A stretch of 64,000 nt of DNA from Vagococcus penaei (lineage in GTDB: Bacteria; Bacillota; Bacilli; Lactobacillales; Vagococcaceae). Made by a program: the position numbers and the translations under genes. The notes under the pieces are model-generated. The model was not told the origin of the DNA, searched no databases, and worked only from the letters and a program-made list of their open reading frames with translations. The stretch lies in the NCBI RefSeq assembly GCF_001998885.1, contig NZ_CP019609.1:682001-746000 (forward strand). Reading direction: 5' to 3'. Positions 36,105 through 49,945 of the stretch are shown here, in pieces; position 1 is the stretch's first letter; every line of letters starts with the position of its first letter.

Positions 36105-36584
36105 TTAATTTTTTTGATTAATCACTTGAATCTCTTTTTCTAATTGTTGAACTGCTTCATAACCACATCTTAAAGTATCTGGATCAGAATGATCAAATCC
36201 ATAAGAAAAGTCGGTTGTTAAAAATGATTGAACCATTTTTTTAGCCATATATGGTGTGACAACTAATCCACCCATTGCTAAAATATTGGCATTGTTAATT
36301 TTACGAGAAAGTGTGGCTGTTTCAATGCTTTCACACAGTGCACAGTACACACCAGTAAATTTATTTGCAACTAAGCTAACACCCATTCCAGTACCACAAA
36401 AGATAAAACCATAATCAAATTGTTTTGACGCAATTCGTTTACCAACTTCAAATCCAACAGATTGATATTCAATGGGATCATTAGTTGAAACATCCATTAC
36501 GTCATGTCCTTCATGTTCTAAAAGCTCTTTTACAGTATTTTTCAAATCAAAACCTAATGGATCAGCACCTATTACTATTTTCAT
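36105..36584 (-). CDS. RpiB/LacA/LacB-family sugar-phosphate isomerase
   Basis: About 159 residues from the second of two adjacent ATGs, with AGGAGGT at proper spacing. MKIVIGADPLGFDLKNTVKELLEHEGHDVMDV, catalytic Cys in FIFCGTGMGVSLVANKF, and LSRKINNANILAMGG with the usual ring-opening residues. RpiB interconverts ribose-5- and ribulose-5-phosphate; LacA/LacB act on galactose-6-phosphate. It is not next to the rbs or any lac genes, and stands alone between two terminators downstream of bglA, so the exact substrate is open. Confidence 0.87.
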   Translation of the reverse strand: MKIVIGADPLGFDLKNTVKELLEHEGHDVMDVSTNDPIEYQSVGFEVGKRIASKQFDYGFIFCGTGMGVSLVANKFTGVYCALCESIETATLSRKINNANILAMGGLVVTPYMAKKMVQSFLTTDFSYGFDHSDPDTLRCGYEAVQQLEKEIQVINQKN

Positions 36585-36726
36585 CATATGACCTCCTAGA
36601 TAAAATTTTACTTTCACTGTAACTATATAACTATTTACCGCTTTTTTAAATTGATATCTTGATAAAAAACTAATTTTAAGGACATTTTAATAAAAATTAG
36701 TCTATTTTAAAAATATTTTAATAAAA

Positions 36727-36754
36727 AAAGACTATCCTTTGTTATTAGGATAGT
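36727..36754 (-). terminator. Terminator of the bglP-licT-bglA operon
   Basis: Minus-strand arms AGACTATCCT and AGGATAGTCT, 8-base loop, then a run of U. Confidence 0.9.
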
Positions 36755-36769
36755 CTCAATTTAGTTTGA

Positions 36770-39069
<2,300 letters not shown>

Positions 39070-39130
39070 TTACGACCTCCTTATCTTGTCTAAAGTATAA
39101 CATAATCATTGGTTTTAGGGACTCTTTCTT

Positions 39131-41032
<1,902 letters not shown>

Positions 41033-41042
41033 TTAAAGACAC

Positions 41043-41148
41043 AAAAAAACCTAAACTGAAAAAAATACACCAAAGCGCAAGAAAACAGAAATAGCCTTGA
41101 TTTTATTTTTATCAATTTAGGTTTTGCCTGCAAAAGCAGTAACAATCC
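41043..41148 (-). promoter_or_regulatory. RAT antiterminator and overlapping terminator in the bglP leader
   Basis: On the minus strand the RAT at 41119-41148 begins GGATTGTTACTGCTTTTGCA and ends GGCAAAACCT, very close to LicT-type RATs. Its 3' end overlaps a terminator whose arms AACCTAAATTGA (41113-41124) and TCAGTTTAGGTT (about 41047-41058) are followed by a U-run. LicT binding to RAT should prevent the terminator from forming and let transcription enter bglP. Confidence 0.92.
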
Positions 41149-41161
41149 TTAATGTGATTTC

Positions 41162-41199
41162 ACTATATCATCAAGAGAAATTTTTTGCAAGCGTTTTAT
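41162..41199 (-). promoter_or_regulatory. bglP promoter with cre-like site
   Basis: Minus strand TTGCAA (41185-41190), 17 bases, TATAGT (41162-41167). The -35 overlaps ATAAAACGCTTGCAA (41185-41199), a catabolite-responsive-element-like sequence with about three mismatches to the usual form, so CcpA repression is plausible. Confidence 0.7.
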
Positions 41200-41316
41200 A
41201 TAAATAAAATGATTAAGTGAAATTAAGCGTTTAAAATATATTAATTAAATAATCTGTGTTATAGTTAATCTAGTTCAATTAACGAGTAATTTTAAATAAG
41301 GAAGGATGTTTTACTA

Positions 41317-42330
41317 ATGTGTACTAATGCTGCAATTCAATCACAAGAAGGTCATTTTTATTGGGCACGAACTATGGACTTTCCAATGAATTTTTTTGAT
41401 AATAATGGTGTACTAAAATACTTCGGCAAAAAAGAACCCATTCAATTTGTTACTGAAAAAATTACACCAAGCTATGATTTTATTGGTATGGGACTTGGAG
41501 ACGGTAATTTAACTGTGATGGATGGTATCAATAGTGAAGGCTTAGTTGGCGGTCTCTTTTATTTCGAAGAATTTACAACAGCAACTGAAAGTGAATTAGC
41601 TAAAAAAAATAAAAAACCTGTTGCAATCAATGAAATGGTCACTTATTTTTTAGCACAATGCCGGACCATCGGTGATGTCGCTTACCTAGCATCGCAATTG
41701 GCTGTAATTGATAAGACCACAACCGGACAACCTGGTAGCGCACCCCTTCATTTAACCTTTATGGATACCACAGGTGAATCGGTTATTTTAGAACCGGACC
41801 ATAATGGTGAATTTACCATTCATCGTAATGTGACACACACTATGACAAATAGTCCAACATATGACTGGCATGTCACTAATTTACGAAATTATGTCAATCT
41901 TTCTGGTTTTACCATTGACCAGTTAGAATTAGGTGATTTAATAATCAAAGATATCGAAAGTGGCTCTGGTCTTTTGGGCCTTCCTGGTGACTATACAAGC
42001 CCTTCACGATTTATCAAGATTACATTACTAACTCATTTAATGGATCAACCAGAAGATAAAACCGCATTGAAAGATTTATATCGAGTGTTTAATTCAGTTA
42101 TTATTCCAAAAGGAATTGAAAAAAATACACCGACAATTAGTGACTATACTAGTTACTGGATTGGCTATAATATTGAAAAAAGAGAATTCATTATGTCACA
42201 AGAAGGCTCACTTAGTTTTTCTTGTGACAATCTTGATTCCATTAGAAAACATTTTAAAGGTAAAACAGGTGAATTACCATTTACCTCTGAGGAAACATTT
42301 AAAACATTAACAAAACATAGAGCGTCTTAA
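41317..42330 (+). CDS. Choloylglycine hydrolase / penicillin V acylase family protein
   Basis: A 337-residue Ntn-hydrolase. Removal of Met would expose catalytic Cys2; Arg18 and Asp21 in FYWARTMDF, the Asn in MTNSPTYDWH (about 178) and the Arg in TSPSRFIK fit the cholylglycine hydrolase active site. Where bile salt hydrolases have Asn82 (AGLNF), this protein reads GGLFYF with Tyr82, the residue found in penicillin V acylases. So I favour a PVA-like or other N-acyl-amide hydrolase over a true bile salt hydrolase. AAGGAAGG ribosome site; single gene; no signal peptide. Confidence 0.87.
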   Translation: MCTNAAIQSQEGHFYWARTMDFPMNFFDNNGVLKYFGKKEPIQFVTEKITPSYDFIGMGLGDGNLTVMDGINSEGLVGGLFYFEEFTTATESELAKKNKKPVAINEMVTYFLAQCRTIGDVAYLASQLAVIDKTTTGQPGSAPLHLTFMDTTGESVILEPDHNGEFTIHRNVTHTMTNSPTYDWHVTNLRNYVNLSGFTIDQLELGDLIIKDIESGSGLLGLPGDYTSPSRFIKITLLTHLMDQPEDKTALKDLYRVFNSVIIPKGIEKNTPTISDYTSYWIGYNIEKREFIMSQEGSLSFSCDNLDSIRKHFKGKTGELPFTSEETFKTLTKHRAS

Positions 42331-42337
42331 TTATTAG

Positions 42338-42394
42338 AAAAAGTCACCGGTAACTGCTTGGAGTATTCAAGCAATTACCGGTGACTTTCTTTTT
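42338..42394. terminator. Long bidirectional terminator
   Basis: Arms AAAGTCACCGGTAACTGCTTG and CAAGCAATTACCGGTGACTTT (one mismatch), 7-base loop, A and T runs outside, between convergent genes. Confidence 0.92.
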
Positions 42395-42410
42395 ATAACT
42401 AATTTATATT

Positions 42411-45400
42411 TTAAGCAGTACGTTTTAGATAAATAACGACACTTGCTGTTCCTACTAACAATAAGCCCACAATAGCTAACTGATTTTCTTGCTCACCTGT
42501 TTTTGGTAATACACGATTAGTCTTAGAGTCTTGATTAGGTTTTCTAGTTACTGAGCTTCCTTTTCCTTTACCAGATTCTTCACTGACTACTGGTTTACCA
42601 GTTTCAGGTTGCGGATCGGTTTCATTTCCCGATTCTTGTGATGATACTTTAACTAATGACTTGGTCGCTTGATTTAAAGCATCTCTAGTCTCTAGCACTT
42701 TTTTATTTGTTACAACAATCGTTACATCTTGACTATCTACTAATACTTTTTCAGCATCAACTAGAGCTTGCTTAAATGGTTCCCACGTAACTTTAGTATA
42801 GGCTTTTGCTTGTTGTTTTTTAGCAGCTGTGACATCTGATTTTAATTCTTTAATCGATACTAAAACATCTGTCTCACTATTTTTCAATTCATCAAGTTTC
42901 GCTGCTGCAGCGTCTTCATCTTTAGACTCTAAGATTGTTGGAACATCAACAATCTGTTCTTGAAAAGCTTGCCAGCTATGAGCTGTATAATCATCAGCTG
43001 CTAATTTTTTTAATTCTGTCATTCTATTCATTAGGCTGTTTATTGCCGTTTCCTGTTTATTAGGAATCACACGCTTATAAGGGAACGACTCAGCATAATC
43101 ACTTAGTTGATATTTTTTCGCTGCCAATGCCGTTACTTTAGCTGATTTATCAGAACTAATCTCCTGTAAGAAATCTGTTAAAATAATATCCATTGATGGT
43201 CCCTCTTCACGAGCACCACCTAACATAGTATAGCCATCACCACCAGCTGATAAGAAATCATTTGTCGCTAACTTATAGGTTTGATCTGCCTTTACTAACT
43301 CAAATTTATCAGTCTTCCGGTCTTTAATCTTTAGAGATAGCACACGTTGACCTGCACGATTTTCTTCTGGTTTCGCACCAACTGCTAAAGGATCATAACT
43401 TACCTGTACCGAATCTGATACTTGTAAAAAGCCACCATTACGCCCTAACAACGGAAAACCACGTTCGTCTAAGATTGGCTGTCCAGTTTTTTCATCAACT
43501 TGAATATCTGAACGTAATGATTGTTCAAACATTTCTATTAGCTGTTTACCAGTTACATCAATTTGTGCAATTGAATTACCAAAAGGTAAAACGGCTAACA
43601 AGTCACCTTTTGTTACTTTACCTTTATTAACACTCGTTCGAATTCCACCACCATTAATAACTGCTAAATCCGATGGTCCACCTTTAAAACCAGTTTGACC
43701 ATAATTATAGAGAGCATCTGCAATCAAATCACCTAAATTAGTTTCACGCGTACGACCATAAGCCCCATCGCCTTCTAAGTAAACAGGGTTATCTTTAATG
43801 ACTACTTCACTCATAACATGGTCAAATTGTTTTTCATTTTCTGACACAATCGCTTTAATCTCTGTATTTTCTGTAATATCCTTAAATTCAGTCGCTGGAA
43901 CTAGTTTTGCTTCAAAAGTGGGTTGGTTATCTTTATATGAAACTGTAATCAAACCAACATTATTTAAGTAATTACCTGTTTGAGCTAACAAGACATTACC
44001 AAATTGCTTCCCACCAGCTAAAGCTGTATGCGAGTGTCCATCTAAAATAATAATTTTCTCACTAGGATAGGTTGTGGACAATTCTTGAGCTAAAGTATCT
44101 CCACGCCAATTTTCAGGTGTCGTTGGGTCAACTCCTAAATGTGAAATGATAGCAAAAGCATCTACTTTTTCTTTCAAGTCATCAATAAGTTTTTTAGCCA
44201 CAGGAATTGGGTCTTCAAACGTAATCCCTTTAACATTATTGGGATGTGTTTTAAAGGCCGTTTCTGGTGTTGTTAAGCCAATAACACCAAATTTTTTACC
44301 ATCTTTTTCAATAATCTTATATGCATCAAAGGCTGACTTACCATCTTTAATCACATTGGCAGAAATCATTGGTAATTGTTTTTTATAAGCCATTGCTTGC
44401 TCATAGCCAAAGTCAAACTCATGATTTCCGACACCAACGCCATCATAAGGCACCAAACTCATTGCCTTCGCCATACCTTCACCTTTTGTAAAATTAGAAA
44501 TAGCCAAACCTTGTAAAGCATCTCCAGCATCAAGCATTAATGTCGGTTTAATTGTATCTTTGTATGTTTTTAATTTTGCTAAGCCAACAGACTTACCTTC
44601 GACATATTGCATCCGACCATGCATATCATTCGTATGCATTATTGTAAAATTAAATTCACCGGTCATTGCACCATCTGATTTTTGTGAAACAATACGTTTA
44701 GCTGGAAATTCTTCTGTATACTCTGCCAATTCCTTAGCCTTTAGATTCGTCAAGTAGCCTAAAAAAGCAGCATCCATTGATGGACCTTCTTCAACAGCTT
44801 TACCTTGGAACATTGTATAGCCGTCACCACCAGCAGCCAAGAAGTCATTCGTTGCCATATTATAAACAGTTGTATCATTTCTAGGCACCTCAGTGAATTT
44901 ACCGGTTTTATCCTTTAATTTAATTGATAAAACACGTTTACCAATTTCCCCCGTCTCAGTATTTGTGCCAGGTAAATTAGAATCATAAGTCACTTTAAGT
45001 GATTCAGATACATGCAAAAAGCCACCATTCGCTCCTAATTTTGGTAAACCATTACTATCTAAAATTACTTGTCCTTGCCCATCAACTGCTGGAATTGAAC
45101 GTAGCGAATGTTCAAACATTTGATAAATTTCATTTCCCGTTACTTTGATTTGTGAGATAGTATTACCGAACGGCATAACACCGACTAAATCACCCTTTGT
45201 GACTTTACCTGGTTTAATCGATTGACGAATGCCACCGCCATTAACAACAGCAAAATCACTTGGTGTCTTAAAGCCACTTTGACCATAATGATAGATAGCA
45301 TCACCAATAATATTACCTAAGTTTGTTTCCTGTGAGCGAACATTCTCACGTTCACCGTTAAACATAATTTGATTATTCTCAAGAGCAACTTGTGACATTT

Positions 45401-46502
45401 CCGCTCCAAAATTTTGTTTTGCAGCTTGGACAATGGCTTCAACTTTTGGATCTGGTGTCAGTGATTTCAATTCAGAAAATGGATGAAGTACAGCTTGTGT
45501 TGTTACTTCTTCTCCAGAATAAGTTCCAGTCATCATTCCTACATTATTTAAATAATTTCCTGTTTGACCAATTAATACATGTCCTTCACGTGCACCTTCT
45601 GGTAGTGGTGTATGTGAATGTCCGTCAGCAATAAAAATTTTCTTATCAGGAAAATTTGCCGCTAGCTGTTTCGCTAAATACTGACTTGTCTCATCTTCAA
45701 CAGTCGTTTCATCAACACCTAAATGTGTCATAAAAATAAAGTAATCGGCTTTATCACCAATTTCTTTCATGACATCAATCGCAACTGGTGCTGGCTTTTT
45801 AAACGTCACTTTTTCAATATTATTTGGGTGCGTTTTCACCGTTGTCTCTGGTGTTGTTAATCCAATTAAGGCAAATGATTGTTTCTCACCGTTCACATCT
45901 TTTTCTACGATTGTATAAGGATCAAACGGACGCTCACCTGTTTTATAATAAACATTTGCCGACACAATTGGAAAAGTTAAGGCATTTTTATAAGTTAATG
46001 CTCGGTCTAAGCCAAAATCAAATTCATGATTTCCTAAAGTCATAGCATCATATCCTACGGCATTCATAGCTTTAACCATATCCATGCCTTCAGTATAATT
46101 CGAAATTGGTAATCCCTGCATCGCATCGCCCGCATCAACTAGTAACGTTGGCTTTTGATTATCTTTAAATGTTTTAACTCGGCCCATACCAATCGAAGGA
46201 CTATATTTATCTTCTAAATACTCTAAACGCCCATGCATATCATTGGTATGCATGATTTTCACTTCTTTTTTTGTAATAGCTTTAGGTCTTTCAGCTTCTT
46301 TTTTAGTGCTAGACTCTTTTGTCTGAGTATTGTCTGTTTCCTTCTCTTCTTTACCTGAAGTATCTGTTTTTAGAGCATTCCCACTACTACTAGTGATTGT
46401 GTCTCCTTCAGCAAGTGATAGACTTGATGGAAGAACCATACCTAACGTCAAAACACTTAACGCACCAACAACCAACTGTTTAACCTTTTTACTTTTAAAC
46501 AA
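42411..46502 (-). CDS. LPXTG-anchored protein with two tandem 5'-nucleotidase units
   Basis: A 1363-residue surface protein. Signal peptide 1-31 (LVVGALSVLTLGMVLPSSLSLAEG), a Ser/Thr/Lys-rich spacer, then two complete copies of metallophosphatase plus 5'-nucleotidase C-terminal domain, about 82-600 and 625-1145. Each has HTNDMHGR, DAGDA, GNHEFDFG, DGHSHT, VNGGGIR or INGGGIR and NDFL(A/S)AGGDGYTM. A helical region with FIVAR-like features (about 1165-1300) leads to LPKTGEQ, a membrane segment and KRTA for sortase anchoring. Translation starts at TTG with AGGAGGG upstream. Expected to degrade extracellular nucleotides; adenosine formation is inferred. Confidence 0.93.
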   Translation of the reverse strand: MFKSKKVKQLVVGALSVLTLGMVLPSSLSLAEGDTITSSSGNALKTDTSGKEEKETDNTQTKESSTKKEAERPKAITKKEVKIMHTNDMHGRLEYLEDKYSPSIGMGRVKTFKDNQKPTLLVDAGDAMQGLPISNYTEGMDMVKAMNAVGYDAMTLGNHEFDFGLDRALTYKNALTFPIVSANVYYKTGERPFDPYTIVEKDVNGEKQSFALIGLTTPETTVKTHPNNIEKVTFKKPAPVAIDVMKEIGDKADYFIFMTHLGVDETTVEDETSQYLAKQLAANFPDKKIFIADGHSHTPLPEGAREGHVLIGQTGNYLNNVGMMTGTYSGEEVTTQAVLHPFSELKSLTPDPKVEAIVQAAKQNFGAEMSQVALENNQIMFNGERENVRSQETNLGNIIGDAIYHYGQSGFKTPSDFAVVNGGGIRQSIKPGKVTKGDLVGVMPFGNTISQIKVTGNEIYQMFEHSLRSIPAVDGQGQVILDSNGLPKLGANGGFLHVSESLKVTYDSNLPGTNTETGEIGKRVLSIKLKDKTGKFTEVPRNDTTVYNMATNDFLAAGGDGYTMFQGKAVEEGPSMDAAFLGYLTNLKAKELAEYTEEFPAKRIVSQKSDGAMTGEFNFTIMHTNDMHGRMQYVEGKSVGLAKLKTYKDTIKPTLMLDAGDALQGLAISNFTKGEGMAKAMSLVPYDGVGVGNHEFDFGYEQAMAYKKQLPMISANVIKDGKSAFDAYKIIEKDGKKFGVIGLTTPETAFKTHPNNVKGITFEDPIPVAKKLIDDLKEKVDAFAIISHLGVDPTTPENWRGDTLAQELSTTYPSEKIIILDGHSHTALAGGKQFGNVLLAQTGNYLNNVGLITVSYKDNQPTFEAKLVPATEFKDITENTEIKAIVSENEKQFDHVMSEVVIKDNPVYLEGDGAYGRTRETNLGDLIADALYNYGQTGFKGGPSDLAVINGGGIRTSVNKGKVTKGDLLAVLPFGNSIAQIDVTGKQLIEMFEQSLRSDIQVDEKTGQPILDERGFPLLGRNGGFLQVSDSVQVSYDPLAVGAKPEENRAGQRVLSLKIKDRKTDKFELVKADQTYKLATNDFLSAGGDGYTMLGGAREEGPSMDIILTDFLQEISSDKSAKVTALAAKKYQLSDYAESFPYKRVIPNKQETAINSLMNRMTELKKLAADDYTAHSWQAFQEQIVDVPTILESKDEDAAAAKLDELKNSETDVLVSIKELKSDVTAAKKQQAKAYTKVTWEPFKQALVDAEKVLVDSQDVTIVVTNKKVLETRDALNQATKSLVKVSSQESGNETDPQPETGKPVVSEESGKGKGSSVTRKPNQDSKTNRVLPKTGEQENQLAIVGLLLVGTASVVIYLKRTA

Positions 46503-46733
46503 ATTATTCCCTCCTAATATTAGTATTGTTACTGACTAGTGCAATTAGCTCTAGTCTAATTGTCTCCGCTTCATTTTAGCATAAATCGGTCTAATTATTA
46601 ATATAAATACAAACAATATTTTTATTTTGATTATAATCATTCGTTTTTCAGAAAAAACAAGAAATTTTAATAGTGTTTCAGAATAATAATTTGAATATCG
46701 ATTTAGTTTTCATGATATTTTCGTTTTTTTCTT

Positions 46734-47675
46734 TTACTTTATCTCATTTAAAAACTTATCTGTATCCTCGCTAATAACTTTGTATTGTGTATGATGTAAA
46801 TAATGATCGCCGTTTAATTCTATAACTTGACCTTTTTTCAATCCACTTATTTGATCTTCATGTAACTCTTTCCAATTAGTGATACTTGGATCATTGCTGA
46901 CGATAAAAAGTAATACAGGTAAATCACTCGGAAATCTTAGACCTTTTGATTCTTTAAAATTAGTAAATAAATGTGAGTATTCGTTTTTCATACTAGTAGA
47001 ATTCAAATTTTTAAATGTAATCATTTTTAATTGCTCAAAGTCTGGATCATTTTTATCTTTACCCAAGTTATCTGGTGCAGCTGTGATGACTAATCTCATT
47101 AAACCTGACGATTTAAGAAAATCAAAGAAACTTAAATTAATTTTTTCCATTGGCTGTTCCGGAGTACTTGTATCAATTCCTACGAATGCTTTAACTGGTT
47201 CATCAGGGTATTCGTTGACATAGTTAACACCATATAAACCTGCAATCGAGTGTCCCATAAAAACATAAGATGATAAATTTAATTGCGAGACCACTTCATG
47301 AATTTCCTCTATAATATTTTTCGTTGTTCGTTCACGCTTAGTTTGGCTACTTAATCCATACCCAAACGGTTCAATCGTAATCACGCGATTATTCTGATTT
47401 AATTGCTTGACTAATGGTTTAAAATCCAAATATGGTGATGCTGTACCATAACCTGGTAGTAAAATAATTGTCTGATCCCCCTGCCCCTCATCAACTATAT
47501 TTATTTCTCCATCAAATACTGATAGTTTTTTTCCGTATGGTTGAATCAGTTTAGCTTCTTTCTTTAGACTAACTTGGTTATAAACAAATGCTCCACCAAT
47601 GAATACTGTAAGAACACCGACTATTCCTAATAAAACATATCCAATTTTTTTTAATTTACTCTTCTTTTTTTTCAT
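46734..47675 (-). CDS. Membrane-anchored alpha/beta hydrolase
   Basis: A 313-residue protein: Lys-rich start, one membrane segment (about 12-32, GYVLLGIVGVLTVFIGGAFVY), then an alpha/beta hydrolase fold with LLPGYGTASPY, the nucleophile elbow GHSIAG (Ser about residue 142), FIVSND and a C-terminal GDHYLHHTQ His. Substrate unknown. Its start lies inside the end of the upstream TetR gene (20-base overlap), so the two are translationally coupled and the TetR probably regulates it. Confidence 0.87.
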   Translation of the reverse strand: MKKKKSKLKKIGYVLLGIVGVLTVFIGGAFVYNQVSLKKEAKLIQPYGKKLSVFDGEINIVDEGQGDQTIILLPGYGTASPYLDFKPLVKQLNQNNRVITIEPFGYGLSSQTKRERTTKNIIEEIHEVVSQLNLSSYVFMGHSIAGLYGVNYVNEYPDEPVKAFVGIDTSTPEQPMEKINLSFFDFLKSSGLMRLVITAAPDNLGKDKNDPDFEQLKMITFKNLNSTSMKNEYSHLFTNFKESKGLRFPSDLPVLLFIVSNDPSITNWKELHEDQISGLKKGQVIELNGDHYLHHTQYKVISEDTDKFLNEIK

Positions 47676-48321
47676 TATTTACTTGCTCCTGACTTATTAG
47701 TTTAGCCATTATTTGTTGAAAAATTGCATCACTCAAGATATCCATTCCCATTTGTCTTAAAACAAGCTGTGTTGCTTTTATCTTCTCAACTAAATGTTCA
47801 GCTAGATGTGAATAAAAACTCGGCATATACCATGTATTCAAAATAAATAAAGCCAGTTCTGCCATCTCTCGTGGATATTCCACGGTAAGTGAGCCATCTT
47901 TATTGCCCTCAATAATAAAACGTTCAATATAAGGTGTAAAAATAAGCTGTGTCTGCTTTAAATGTTTTAATAATAATGTTTGATTGTCCATTAAGGGTGC
48001 TATTTTTTTCGCGCTTTGGTCCCTTCCTTCTTCAAACATACCTAATAAAAGTAAATTCCGCATTTTCTCTAATCCTGATAATTTCTGATTCTCAGAAATT
48101 TCTTGCATACTTTCGTACTTAGGCAGCATTAAACGAATTACTTCATCGACAATAGCTTCTTTAGATTTAAAATGGTGGTAAACTGCCCCTTTAGATAAGC
48201 CTTCTAGCTGACTCACAATATCTTTAATTGTTGTCTTGTCATATCCTTTTGTAAGAAATAAATCCATCGCAACACGGATTATTTCCGCACGTGTGGATTC
48301 TGCATCATACCGATGAGTCAC
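47656..48321 (-). CDS. TetR-family regulator coupled to the hydrolase
   Basis: About 221 residues. HTH: RAEIIRVAMDLFLTKGYDKTTIKDIVSQLEGLSKGAVYHHFKSKEAIVDEVI (about residues 10-60), typical TetR; the C-terminal ligand domain is unassigned. I use the GTG at 48321, nine bases after AGGAG; an ATG at 48342 is in frame but overlaps the ribosome site. Overlaps the downstream hydrolase gene. Likely self-regulated; no clear palindrome was found near the start. Confidence 0.86.
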   Translation of the reverse strand: MTHRYDAESTRAEIIRVAMDLFLTKGYDKTTIKDIVSQLEGLSKGAVYHHFKSKEAIVDEVIRLMLPKYESMQEISENQKLSGLEKMRNLLLLGMFEEGRDQSAKKIAPLMDNQTLLLKHLKQTQLIFTPYIERFIIEGNKDGSLTVEYPREMAELALFILNTWYMPSFYSHLAEHLVEKIKATQLVLRQMGMDILSDAIFQQIMAKLISQEQVNNEKKEE

Positions 48322-48410
48322 TTTTATCACGCTCCTAAACATTCTTACGGTATGTTTTTACTGTACTATTTTTATTTGGCATTGTCAAATAACTTAATAT
48401 CTTTAAAAAT

Positions 48411-48443
48411 AAAAAAATCAATGCCTCTAACAGCATTGATTTT
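48411..48443 (-). terminator. Terminator of ybjQ
   Basis: Minus-strand arms AAAATCAATGC and GCATTGATTTT with U-run, just past the ybjQ stop. Confidence 0.88.
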
Positions 48444-48449
48444 CTAAAA

Positions 48450-48764
48450 TTATTTAAATTTAACGGCTGTACCGTAGGCCACAACTGATTGCATTTCTTG
48501 ACCAATTGTTCCCGAATCAAAACGCATCATAACAACAGCATCTGCACCAACTGCTTCAGCTTCTTCTCGCAAACGATCAATTGCCTGATCACGTGCTTCA
48601 CGCTGCATATCTGTGTAAGATTTAATTTCCCCACCAACCATGCTTTTAAAACCTGCTCCAATATCCTTGAACATATTTTTAGAACGCGTTGTCAAACCAA
48701 AAACCTCACCAATAATTTCATACTCTTGGTTAGGAATTTTTTCTGTCGTTGTTACTAACATCAT
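48450..48764 (-). CDS. YbjQ/UPF0145 family protein
   Basis: About 104 residues; start [30 protein letters not shown] with GGAGG eight bases before the ATG at 48764. The pattern ending [33 protein letters not shown] is the YbjQ/UPF0145 (heavy-metal-binding domain) family, a pentameric small protein of unknown role. Single gene. Confidence 0.9.
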   Translation of the reverse strand: MMLVTTTEKIPNQEYEIIGEVFGLTTRSKNMFKDIGAGFKSMVGGEIKSYTDMQREARDQAIDRLREEAEAVGADAVVMMRFDSGTIGQEMQSVVAYGTAVKFK

Positions 48765-48830
48765 ACAATCAGCCTCCATAAATTATCATTTTCTTTATTA
48801 TAACTTATCTAGCAAACTATGAATATCTTT

Positions 48831-49907
48831 TTACCCATTTATAGTAGTTGCTACTATTTTCTTTTTCTTTCTAACTCGATAAACAACATAGCCAATAATG
48901 CCTAACACCAATACAATATTTCCAGCAATGGCTGCGAGTAATAATCTATTCATCGGCTGAGATACGATTGTCGTGTCTTTATCATTTAAGGATTTAGCGA
49001 CTGTTGGTTTAATCGTAAATGATTTTTTTAAAGTCCAATCCATTTTTTCTTGACGCGTTTCATCTAAATCATTGGTCCGACCAGTGACTTTACCAACGTA
49101 TTCATAATCACCTGGTTCTAATTTATTTCCATTCAAAAACGTCGGAAATTCAATAATGGAATTAGGTGCTAATTGCATTTTTTCTTTTTTAAATTCATAA
49201 GTTGGCTTCTTATCACCTTTTTTATAAATACTAACAGCAACTGTCATATCATTTAAATAAGCGCTTTGTGTATTTCTGATAGCTGCTGAAATACTTGTCT
49301 TCGTATTTAATTGTGTCGGAGTAATATCAGATAACTCTAAATTAGGTTTCACACTTAGAACGTCTTGTTGTTGCATTAATAAAGCCACAACATATGAAAA
49401 TTTATTTTTAACCGCTGTTTGGCTAGTCAATTGCTCACTAGTAGCTTCCTTATCTTCTTCAAACGTAATACCACCCGCGATAACACCAGGAATTTTTTTA
49501 TCTGGCATAGTAACAATTATCGGGACATTTTGTTGGGACTGTGGCTCTAATGTAATTGTTTGTGGTACGTTAACTTGCTTTGATAAATTTACAGGAGCAG
49601 TTTTATCTAATTTATTTTTTGTCGCATCATAATCGACTACACCATTGATATTGGTTGTCGCACTTGCCACTGATGTTTTTAATTTGACGGGCTTATCCGT
49701 ACGATTTTTCAAAATAATTGTTAATTCTTGTTGTGTTCCTTGATCTAATTTCAAGTGAAAGTAACCACTATTTTTGTCGATTTGATTTTCTGGTAAGACA
49801 GGTTCAATTGAGAATCCTACTTGATTAGCAAAACCTACCTTACTACCATATAAACTTACAAAAACAACTAACGCAATCAAAAACAATCCTTTTTTTACTA
49901 ACTTCAT
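48831..49907 (-). CDS. DUF916 / WxL-interacting protein (WxLIP)
   Basis: About 358 residues from the ATG at 49907, with GAGGAG upstream. Signal peptide 1-27, a DUF916 domain (VGFSIEPVLPENQIDKNSGYFHLKLDQGTQQELTIILKN), a second Ig-like DUF3324 domain (about 170-300), and a C-terminal membrane segment (LLLAAIAGNIVLVLGIIGYVVYRV) with a basic tail. Such proteins bind peptidoglycan and WxL proteins at the surface. It is directly downstream of the WxL gene, with a hairpin between them. Confidence 0.92.
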   Translation of the reverse strand: MKLVKKGLFLIALVVFVSLYGSKVGFANQVGFSIEPVLPENQIDKNSGYFHLKLDQGTQQELTIILKNRTDKPVKLKTSVASATTNINGVVDYDATKNKLDKTAPVNLSKQVNVPQTITLEPQSQQNVPIIVTMPDKKIPGVIAGGITFEEDKEATSEQLTSQTAVKNKFSYVVALLMQQQDVLSVKPNLELSDITPTQLNTKTSISAAIRNTQSAYLNDMTVAVSIYKKGDKKPTYEFKKEKMQLAPNSIIEFPTFLNGNKLEPGDYEYVGKVTGRTNDLDETRQEKMDWTLKKSFTIKPTVAKSLNDKDTTIVSQPMNRLLLAAIAGNIVLVLGIIGYVVYRVRKKKKIVATTING

Positions 49908-49945
49908 AATAATTCTCCTCAATTATATTAGACAAAATATAATTC

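Noticed and set aside
44146-46045. Open frames antisense to the 5'-nucleotidase gene
   Set aside because: No ribosome sites, and the duplicated nucleotidase domains on the other strand explain the sequence fully.
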